In this document: piece after piece, positions 6,314 to 10,947 of the stretch | Position numbering within the stretch: the stretch's first letter is position 1 | Layout: every line of letters begins with the position of its first letter | NCBI GenBank assembly: GCA_900542965.1 | Contig: UQPY01000066.1 | Coordinates: 1 to 10,947, forward strand | Length of the DNA stretch: 10,947 bases | Direction of reading: 5' to 3' | Source of the DNA: an uncultured Collinsella sp. | Lineage (GTDB): Bacteria; Actinomycetota; Coriobacteriia; Coriobacteriales; Coriobacteriaceae | The notes under the pieces: model-generated | What the model saw: only the letters and a program-made list of their open reading frames with translations | Databases searched by the model: none | Told to the model about the DNA's origin: nothing | Made by a program: the position numbers and the translations under genes

Positions 6314-6867
6314 CGCTCCCCTTCTGCTCGCCCACGCCAGTCTTCGCAGGTCAAATACGTAAAGCACTCGGTACGCACATCGCCCATAAGCTCGCAGGGC
6401 ACGTCGCGCTCAACGTGATGCGGCGCGAATCCACACTTTTGTTGAACGCGTAACGACTTGTCATTGCCCTCGTAATATCCGCACCAAAGCGCCTTGCAGC
6501 CAAGCGTTTCGAACGCATAACGCTGCATGGCTCGCACCGCTTCGGGAGCAAAGCCTCGGCCCCAGAACGGCTTTGCGACCCAATACCCCACCTCGAGTTC
6601 GAGTTCAGCGCTCCGATCGCTCGACTCGCAACGAGGCGGCATGAGCCCGATGCTGCCCACAGGCTCGTCTGTCGCGGCAAGGCAAACAGCAAAGGTGTGG
6701 GGCGCCGTAAAGACCGTTCGAATGATCTCCCTGCTCTCCTCAACACTTCGATGTGGCGGCCAGCCCGCAGCCGGCCCCACATCCGGGTCGCTCGCATATG
6801 TAAACAGGATCGCCGCATCCGTCTCGCGCCACGGACGAAGCATCAAACGCTCGGTATGAATCGCCAT
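6310..6867 (-). CDS. GNAT N-acetyltransferase, RimJ/RimL-like
   Basis: The 185-residue product begins with TERLMLRPWRETDA (5-18), typical of RimJ/RimL-type acetyltransferases. It contains the acetyl-CoA pyrophosphate loop FWGRGFAPEA (101-110) and the NxxSxxVxxKxGF motif (135-147). The family transfers an acetyl group from acetyl-CoA to an amine on a protein, antibiotic or small molecule; the substrate cannot be read from sequence. ATG at 6867 is chosen because GGGAGAGG lies 7 bases upstream on the minus strand (6875-6882); TTG at 6891 and ATG at 6888 lack such a site. Its TGA overlaps the ATG of the UvrA-like gene by the ATGA arrangement, so the two are almost surely translated from one message. 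Pairing with a UvrA-like ATPase suggests a shared protective role, which is inference. Confidence 0.87.
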   Translation of the reverse strand: MAIHTERLMLRPWRETDAAILFTYASDPDVGPAAGWPPHRSVEESREIIRTVFTAPHTFAVCLAATDEPVGSIGLMPPRCESSDRSAELELEVGYWVAKPFWGRGFAPEAVRAMQRYAFETLGCKALWCGYYEGNDKSLRVQQKCGFAPHHVERDVPCELMGDVRTECFTYLTCEDWRGRAEGER

Positions 6868-6889
6868 GTTTTGACCTCTCCCAAACATC

Positions 6890-6922
6890 AATGTGACAAA
6901 GGGACCGTCCCTTTGTCACATT
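6890..6922. repeat. Palindromic repeat, copy 2, at the ATPase stop
   Basis: A perfect 15-bp inverted repeat pairs 6890-6904 with 6908-6922 around CCG. It shares the ATGTGACAAAGGGAC core with copy 1. On the minus strand it directly follows and overlaps the ATPase stop TAA (6923-6921), and ends 22 bases before the GNAT start. A terminator here would separate the ATPase from the GNAT-UvrA pair, yet little room remains for a GNAT promoter, so partial read-through or a promoter inside the ATPase gene is likely. Confidence 0.85.
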
Positions 6923-8039
6923 ACTCGTGCCATAAAATGCGATCGCGAATGTATGCGCCCAGCATGGGCACGGTAAACCGGACGAGGCCGTATCCGGCGG
7001 CCTCGATGACGCGCTCGCGAATCAGGCTTGCGCGATATTTACTCGCCCAGCTCTGAGTGCGATCGCAGCGCTCAATGATATCCGCCATGCGCGTCGGCTT
7101 ACCCTCGTCAGTAGCCATGGCCTCGATAAAAAGGCGCTGTGGACTGCGCAGCCCGTAATACAGGGGCGCATCGACCGCTTCGTAGAACTCGGAGACGGCA
7201 TCCGCATGGCCATCCTCGACATCGCGCCTTTCAATGACCTGCGAGTTGCGCCGGACAGCAGAGCGCCACATGTAATATCCCACCAGCTGGACCATGTAGG
7301 GATGCCCCATACTCTTGCGCGCCGCAAGGTCCGCCGTCTCCGCGTCAACGTAAAGGCCTGCGTCTTTGACCGTCTGGATATATGAATCGCGCACCTTGGG
7401 CAAAGAAATCGCCCCCAGCGTACGCTGCTGAGCACGGCGCAAAAACGTCACACTCGGCTCTTCGAGCAGGTCGTCAACCATACTGGGCAAGCCGGCAAAT
7501 ACCAGCGCAAGACCGCACTGGTCGCTATCGGGCAGGCCCGTAGCATCCTGATCTCCGAGCACCTGCTGATAGAGAACGGCAAGAGCCGCCAGTTCCTCGA
7601 TTGACGCAGATTGTGCCTCGTCAATCGCAAACAGTATGCCCTTGCCTGGACCGAGCTTCTTGAGGCGCTCGTTGACCAGCCCCCGCAACGTCTCGCCCTT
7701 TGCCCGAGCCGCCTCGACCGACATCCGGCCAAACGACGGCCCAAACTCCATTGACGTCACAACGGGTTTATTCGAGCGAAGCGCGTCGGCCAGGCGATCG
7801 CACAAGCCAAGCGAAGCGGAATCGGAGACAACCGCCCATCCGCGCTCGCTGGCTAGACGTTGCAGCTCCCGCAGGAGAACCGTTTTACCGCAGCCGCGGT
7901 TTCCCGTAATGAGCATGAGCCTGCCCGGCGCTCCGGCGCCGTTATCGAGCCCTTCCTCAAAATCTTCGATGACCGACTCGCGACCGATGAGTATCGGAGG
8001 CCGCTTGCCGGCCGTTGGCTTAAAGGGGTTTGGATTCAT
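6921..8039 (-). CDS. AAA-type P-loop ATPase of unknown role
   Basis: The 372-residue product has an N-terminal lead (NPFKPTAGKRPPILIGR) typical of actinobacterial ORC/STAND-like ATPases. Walker A GNRGCGKT (46-53) and Walker B ILFAIDEAQ (135-143, acidic pair D140-E141) follow. A likely sensor region around GLALVFAGLP and a C-terminal winged-helix-like segment (about 300-372, with blocks resembling helix-turn-helix around RMADIIERCDRTQSWASKYRA) complete it. The layout is that of PF01637/AAA_16 ATPases, whose cellular tasks are mostly undefined. AGGAGG (minus strand, 8050-8045) lies 5 bases before the ATG at 8039. Just upstream are three phased 10-bp repeats, a likely control site. The stop overlaps palindromic repeat copy 2. 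No transmembrane segment or signal peptide is seen. It could be a regulator, a chaperone-like switch or part of a defence module. Confidence 0.8.
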   Translation of the reverse strand: MNPNPFKPTAGKRPPILIGRESVIEDFEEGLDNGAGAPGRLMLITGNRGCGKTVLLRELQRLASERGWAVVSDSASLGLCDRLADALRSNKPVVTSMEFGPSFGRMSVEAARAKGETLRGLVNERLKKLGPGKGILFAIDEAQSASIEELAALAVLYQQVLGDQDATGLPDSDQCGLALVFAGLPSMVDDLLEEPSVTFLRRAQQRTLGAISLPKVRDSYIQTVKDAGLYVDAETADLAARKSMGHPYMVQLVGYYMWRSAVRRNSQVIERRDVEDGHADAVSEFYEAVDAPLYYGLRSPQRLFIEAMATDEGKPTRMADIIERCDRTQSWASKYRASLIRERVIEAAGYGLVRFTVPMLGAYIRDRILWHE

Positions 8040-8072
8040 GTCGGCCTCCTCGGATTGGCAAACGCTGTTAAT

Positions 8073-8102
8073 AGTTATACCAACTTATACCGAGTTATAC
8101 CA
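8073..8102. promoter_or_regulatory. Three tandem 10-bp repeats in front of the ATPase gene
   Basis: AGTTATACCA, ACTTATACCG and AGTTATACCA follow each other without gaps at 8073-8082, 8083-8092 and 8093-8102. On the minus (coding) strand each reads TGGTATAA-like. The period equals one DNA helical turn, so identical faces of the helix repeat. They lie 34-63 bp upstream of the ATPase start. They could be an operator for cooperative binding, and each TATAA core could also serve as a -10 element. Confidence 0.6.
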
Positions 8103-8107
8103 ACAGG

Positions 8108-8138
8108 ATGCGACAAAGAGACTGACCATCTATCACCT
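8108..8138. repeat. Palindromic repeat, copy 3 (decayed), at the Tet-like gene stop
   Basis: 24 of 31 bases match copy 1 (3786-3816), including the ACAAAG and GACTG blocks. The substitutions break much of the pairing, so the hairpin is weakened. The stop codon of the Tet(M)-like gene (TGA, 8135-8133, minus strand) falls at the same position within the repeat as the trmL stop does in copy 1, read on each gene's own strand. Confidence 0.6.
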
Positions 8139-10136
8139 ATGGCCGAAAAACTCGGCGTCCGCCGCTCGCCAGGAGCGGAAGGTGGTGGGGTCGACCTTTA
8201 CGTGGGCTGCGGCGGGTACGTCGTACCATTTGACCGTGTAGCCGGCGCCGTGGGCGCAAAAGACCGAGTCGGGCGTGTTGGGCAGATCGGCCTCGGGCTC
8301 ATAGGCGGCCGTCTCGATTACGCGCTCGGCATCATGGCAAGCCGCATAGCCGGCGAACTCCAGGTACAGATGTCCGCGACCGCTCGTGTAGGCAGCCACC
8401 TCCAGCGCATAGTCCTGCACCTCGGATGCCGGCACGCGACCCACAAGCTTCGCCCGGTCTCCCGCCATCGTCGGCGGCTCGTACTCGGCACCCATGCGCG
8501 TGGCATCCGAGAGCGCCCGGCCCACGCACTCCCCCGGCACCTCGAGCTCAAAGTGGTACCACGGCTCCAACAGCACGGCTGCGCCGGCCTCACGCGCCTG
8601 CATGAGGCCCTGGCGAATCGCACGGTACGTGGCCTGGCGAAAATCGCCGCCCTCGGTGTGTTTGGCATGCGCGCGGCCGCCCGTGAGCGTAATGCGCACA
8701 TCGGTGATGGGCGAGCCCGTCAGCACGCCCAGGTGGTCGCGCTCCATGGCGTTAGTGAGTGCCAAACGCTGCCAGTTAAGATCGAGCTCATCGGTCGAGG
8801 TCACGGTGCCAAACTGCACGCCCGAGCCCGCCGGCAACGGCTCCAAGCGCAAATGCACCTCGGCATAGTGGCGCAGTGGCTCAAAATGGCCCACGCCCTC
8901 GACCGGCTGCGAGATAGTCTCCTTATAGAGAATGCCACCAGACTCAAACGCAATCGAAAGGCCAAAGCGACCTGCCAGCACCCGCTGCACGACCTCGAGT
9001 TGCACGGCGCCCATCAACTGCAAATGAATCTGTTCAAGATGCGTATTCCAGCTTACGCCGAGCATGGGATCTTCGTCAGCCAACTCAGTCAATGCTTTGA
9101 ACACCGTATGGACGTCGTGTTCGCCCGGCAGCACCGTATAGGTGAGGACTGGCGCAATGACGGGCGCATCGCCCGCGGGCTCCGCGCCCAGGGCGTCCCC
9201 TGGGCGAACGTGCGCAAGACCCGTCACGGCACAAATACCGCCAGCAGCAACTTCTTGCGCAAGCTCATACTTCTCGCCGTTATAGATGCGTACTTGATCG
9301 ACCTTCTGCTCCCATGCCTCGGCACCGGAACGTCCGTCAATCATCTGCTTGGCGTGCAGCGTGCCACCGGTCACTTTAACCCAAGCCAAACGCTCGCCGC
9401 GATCTCCGCGGCTGACACGATAGACGCGCGCGGCAAACTCCGGGGACCACGCCTGCTCACGCATCAGCGCGCATATGCCATCCAACAGCTCGTCCACGCC
9501 TTGGTCCTTGAGCGCCGAGCCGACAAAGCAGGGAAAGAGCTTGCGCTCGGCAACCATGCGCGACAGCGTTGCGACAGAAAGCTCACCCACTTCAAGAAAC
9601 TCCTCGAGCGCCGCTTCGTCCAACGCAGCAGCGTCCTCCTGAACGGCGCCGCCCGCCAGCAATTCGTTGGCATCCAGGCAGCCTTCGGAAAGACGCTGCC
9701 CAAGCTGTGCCAGCAAAACATCGCGGCCAGGATTCTCCAAATCGATTTTATTGATATAGATGAACGTCGGGATGTCATAGCGCGCAAGCAGGCGCCACAG
9801 AGTTTCGGTGTGCCCCTGCACGCCATCGTTGGCACCCACCACCAGAATCGCGTAGTCGAGCGCGCGCAACGTGCGCTCTGCCTCGGCAGAAAAATCGACA
9901 TGCCCTGGTGCATCCACGAGCATGACGTGGGTATCGCCGTGGTCGAGCACGGCCTGCGACGAGAAGATCGTAATGCCGCGCTCGCGCTCAATCTCGTTCG
10001 TATCCAGATGCGAGTCGCCATCGTCCACGCGGCCGCGCTTGCGAATGCGGCCCGCGTTGAACAGCATGGCCTCGGCCAACGTGGTCTTGCCGGCATCGAC
10101 ATGCGCCAAGATTCCAACGACCGCTTGCTTCGACAT
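8133..10136 (-). CDS. Tet(M)/EF-G-like translational GTPase, ribosomal-protection type
   Basis: The 667-residue product has a full translational GTPase domain: G1 AHVDAGKTT (11-19), G2 RGITI (53-57), G3 DAPGH (75-79), G4 NKID (129-132), and a G5-like SALKDQG. It then has beta-barrel, EF-G III/V-like and domain IV segments (for example GHFEPLRHYAEVHL in domain IV). The order and length (Tet(M) is 639 residues) match the Tet(M)/Tet(O)/Tet(W) branch rather than EF-G of about 700. Such proteins act on the 70S ribosome; true members eject tetracycline. Chromosomal relatives in Firmicutes and Actinobacteria are often annotated only as translation-factor GTPases, so resistance is not shown. The ATG at 10136 has AGGAG 4 bases upstream (minus strand, 10145-10141). 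A 9-bp hairpin lies in its leader. The stop overlaps palindromic repeat copy 3. Confidence 0.88.
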   Translation of the reverse strand: MSKQAVVGILAHVDAGKTTLAEAMLFNAGRIRKRGRVDDGDSHLDTNEIERERGITIFSSQAVLDHGDTHVMLVDAPGHVDFSAEAERTLRALDYAILVVGANDGVQGHTETLWRLLARYDIPTFIYINKIDLENPGRDVLLAQLGQRLSEGCLDANELLAGGAVQEDAAALDEAALEEFLEVGELSVATLSRMVAERKLFPCFVGSALKDQGVDELLDGICALMREQAWSPEFAARVYRVSRGDRGERLAWVKVTGGTLHAKQMIDGRSGAEAWEQKVDQVRIYNGEKYELAQEVAAGGICAVTGLAHVRPGDALGAEPAGDAPVIAPVLTYTVLPGEHDVHTVFKALTELADEDPMLGVSWNTHLEQIHLQLMGAVQLEVVQRVLAGRFGLSIAFESGGILYKETISQPVEGVGHFEPLRHYAEVHLRLEPLPAGSGVQFGTVTSTDELDLNWQRLALTNAMERDHLGVLTGSPITDVRITLTGGRAHAKHTEGGDFRQATYRAIRQGLMQAREAGAAVLLEPWYHFELEVPGECVGRALSDATRMGAEYEPPTMAGDRAKLVGRVPASEVQDYALEVAAYTSGRGHLYLEFAGYAACHDAERVIETAAYEPEADLPNTPDSVFCAHGAGYTVKWYDVPAAAHVKVDPTTFRSWRAADAEFFGHR

Positions 10137-10155
10137 GGCTCTCCTCTTATTGCAA

Positions 10156-10178
10156 GCCCATCGCACACGGCAATGGGC
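10156..10178 (-). other. Hairpin in the leader of the Tet(M)-like gene
   Basis: On the minus strand GCCCATTGC pairs with GCGATGGGC (9 bp, one G-U) around a 5-nt loop. It lies between the putative start of transcription and the Shine-Dalgarno at 10145-10141. No U-run follows, so it is not a simple terminator. A role in leader control is possible, since tet(M)-type genes elsewhere are known to be attenuated, but this is speculation. Confidence 0.4.
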
Positions 10179-10196
10179 ATCCTCGTTCCACACTGG

Positions 10197-10206
10197 ATGA
10201 TACAAT
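10197..10206. promoter_or_regulatory. Overlapping divergent -10 elements between mscL and the Tet-like gene
   Basis: On the plus strand TGATACAAT (10198-10206) fits the extended -10 pattern (TGn plus TACAAT). On the minus strand the overlapping bases 10202-10197 read TATCAT, five of six matches to TATAAT. Such symmetric overlap would drive mscL rightward and the Tet-like gene leftward from one site. No convincing -35 is visible for either direction. The mscL leader would be about 170 nt and the Tet-like leader about 55 nt. Confidence 0.45.
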
Positions 10207-10309
10207 TTACGGGCCGGCGGGCGAAGCGGGCCCTATCCCCCGACCGAGCTCATCGCCCCGCGTTGCCGCGCGGCGATTTTCGTAGGTTCGCGCCTTGCGA
10301 AAGCCGGCA

Positions 10310-10323
10310 CCCCCCCCCTTTTT
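10310..10323 (+). other. C9-T5 homopolymer tract in the mscL leader
   Basis: Nine C (10310-10318) are followed directly by five T (10319-10323), about 60 bases before the mscL start. The surrounding 10207-10383 region is GC-rich with small hairpins (for example CCCGG...CCGGG around 10330-10346) and no gene. A C9 run can slip in replication and is also error-prone in sequencing. Confidence 0.7.
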
Positions 10324-10383
10324 GTCTGCCCGGGCTCATCCGGGGCGGTAACAATGCGAACCCCACAACAGCGAGGAGCCACC

Positions 10384-10809
10384 ATGAAGGCACTGCTCAA
10401 CGAGTTCAAGGAATTCATTAATCGCGGCAACGTGATAGACATGGCCGTCGGCGTGATTATCGGCGGCGCATTTACCTCTATCGTGACCTCGCTTACCGAT
10501 AACATCATCAACCCGCTTATCTCCGTGATTGCCGGCGGTAGCGCCACCGAGATCTCGGGGTTGGTGGTGCCGGGCACCAATATCGACTTTGGCGCCTTTA
10601 TCGGTGCATGCATCAACTTTTTGATTGTGGCGGCGATCGTCTTTGCCTTCGTCAAGGCCTTCAACAAGGCGCAGGAGATTGGCGACAGGCTCGCCGGTGC
10701 CACCACCGAGGAAGCCGCACCCAAGCCCATCTGCCCCTATTGCCTGGAAGAGGTGCACGAGGGCGCGACCAAGTGTTGCCACTGTGGAAGCGAGCTGCCC
10801 AAGGCGTAA
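10384..10809 (+). CDS. mscL: Large-conductance mechanosensitive channel MscL with C-terminal zinc ribbon
   Basis: The 141-residue product begins with the MscL amphipathic helix (KEFINRGNVIDMAVGVIIG). Two membrane segments follow (about 14-45 and 66-92), separated by a periplasmic loop, giving the pentameric pore that opens under membrane tension and releases solutes during hypo-osmotic shock. After a cytoplasmic linker, residues 117-134 form CPYC...CCHC, a zinc-ribbon pair (C117/C120 and C131/C134, with C132 extra). E. coli MscL lacks this and ends in a helical bundle. Some Gram-positive and actinobacterial MscL proteins carry a similar tail. GAGGAG at 10373-10378 sits 5 bases before the ATG. 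It is followed by an intrinsic terminator at 10869 and reads divergently from the Tet-like gene. Confidence 0.93.
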   Translation: MKALLNEFKEFINRGNVIDMAVGVIIGGAFTSIVTSLTDNIINPLISVIAGGSATEISGLVVPGTNIDFGAFIGACINFLIVAAIVFAFVKAFNKAQEIGDRLAGATTEEAAPKPICPYCLEEVHEGATKCCHCGSELPKA

Positions 10810-10868
10810 CCGCAGAGGCAAGACCCCCTCCAAGACACAACGGGCACCCCTTGCATCGTAATCAATCA

Positions 10869-10893
10869 AAACCACCCCTAAAAGGGGTGGTTT
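10869..10893 (+). terminator. Intrinsic terminator after mscL
   Basis: An 11-bp stem pairs 10869-10879 with 10883-10893 around an AAA loop (AACCACCCCT type arm), ending in TTT. It is AT-flanked with four A on the left, so it could act on both strands. The U-run is short (TTTGCTCTT), so efficiency is uncertain. Confidence 0.75.
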
Positions 10894-10911
10894 GCTCTTA
10901 GGGTATAACCC

Positions 10912-10947
10912 CTGTCTCTTATACACATCTCCGAGCCCACGAGACGC
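10912..10947. other. Illumina Nextera adapter contamination at the contig end
   Basis: CTGTCTCTTATACACATCT (10912-10930) is the Tn5 mosaic end used in Nextera libraries. CCGAGCCCACGAGAC (10931-10945) is the read-2 side of the standard Nextera adapter. The final GC (10946-10947) would be the first bases of the index read. This is not genomic sequence and should be trimmed. A predicted peptide reading MYKRQ at the end of the minus strand here is a pure artefact of the adapter. Confidence 0.97.

Noticed and set aside
8133..10136. Calling the GTPase a proven tetracycline resistance gene
   Set aside because: Domain layout matches Tet(M)-type proteins but chromosomal look-alikes are common; no tip-loop comparison could be made without alignment.
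10213..10310. tRNA-like element (GCCGGC at both ends and a GGTTCG block)
   Set aside because: No D-arm or anticodon arm can be folded, and the T-stem pairs only about three bases.
7860..10421. An 853-codon open frame on the plus strand, antisense to the Tet-like gene
   Set aside because: It is a mirror of the GC-rich minus-strand coding frame; its translation is basic and low in structure and matches no family. The same holds for long frames opposite the UvrA-like gene (4307-5740) and the G3E GTPase (3316-1841).

Overview
This is a GC-rich bacterial contig end. Gene content and protein style point to a gut Coriobacteriia member, probably Collinsella or a close relative. That assignment is inference from protein resemblance (the zinc-ribbon MscL, the insert-bearing TrmL and the intergenic palindromes); no rRNA or other marker is present to prove it. 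The last 36 bases (10912-10947) are Illumina Nextera adapter plus two further bases, not genome, so the biological sequence stops at about 10911. The left end cuts through a gene.

Layout. The plus strand carries: the C-terminal part of a PAS plus degenerate GGDEF protein (1-612); a strong hairpin (616-662); a flavodoxin-fold NADPH-dependent FMN reductase-like protein with a cysteine cluster (724-1347); an intricately folded intergenic RNA (about 1352-1523) leading into an ArsC/YffB-like thioredoxin-fold gene (1533-1874); a COG0523/G3E metallochaperone-type GTPase (1961-3091); an intrinsic terminator-like hairpin (3130-3170); and a TrmL-type tRNA 2'-O-methyltransferase (3192-3791). The minus strand then carries four genes, read from right to left: a Tet(M)/EF-G-like GTPase (10136-8133), an AAA-type ATPase (8039-6921), a GNAT acetyltransferase (6867-6310), and a short UvrA-like tandem ABC ATPase (6313-3821) whose start overlaps the GNAT stop as ATGA. 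A divergent mscL (10384-10809) with a C-terminal zinc ribbon and its terminator close the window.

How the parts may work together. The four minus-strand genes resemble a ribosome-protection factor, an ATPase, an acetyltransferase and a UvrA-type drug or DNA-damage ATPase. This looks like an intrinsic tolerance group, though no specific drug can be assigned. The left half is mostly redox, metal and RNA-modification housekeeping.

The most interesting non-coding signals are three. First, a candidate regulatory RNA (1352-1532) has a 15-17 bp closing helix that buries a perfect Shine-Dalgarno sequence; a competing 9-bp hairpin would free it and bring it to about 9 nt from the arsC-like start. Second, a 31-nt palindromic repeat occurs three times, each copy overlapping a gene's stop codon. 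Third, three tandem 10-bp repeats, exactly one helical turn apart, lie in front of the ATPase gene.
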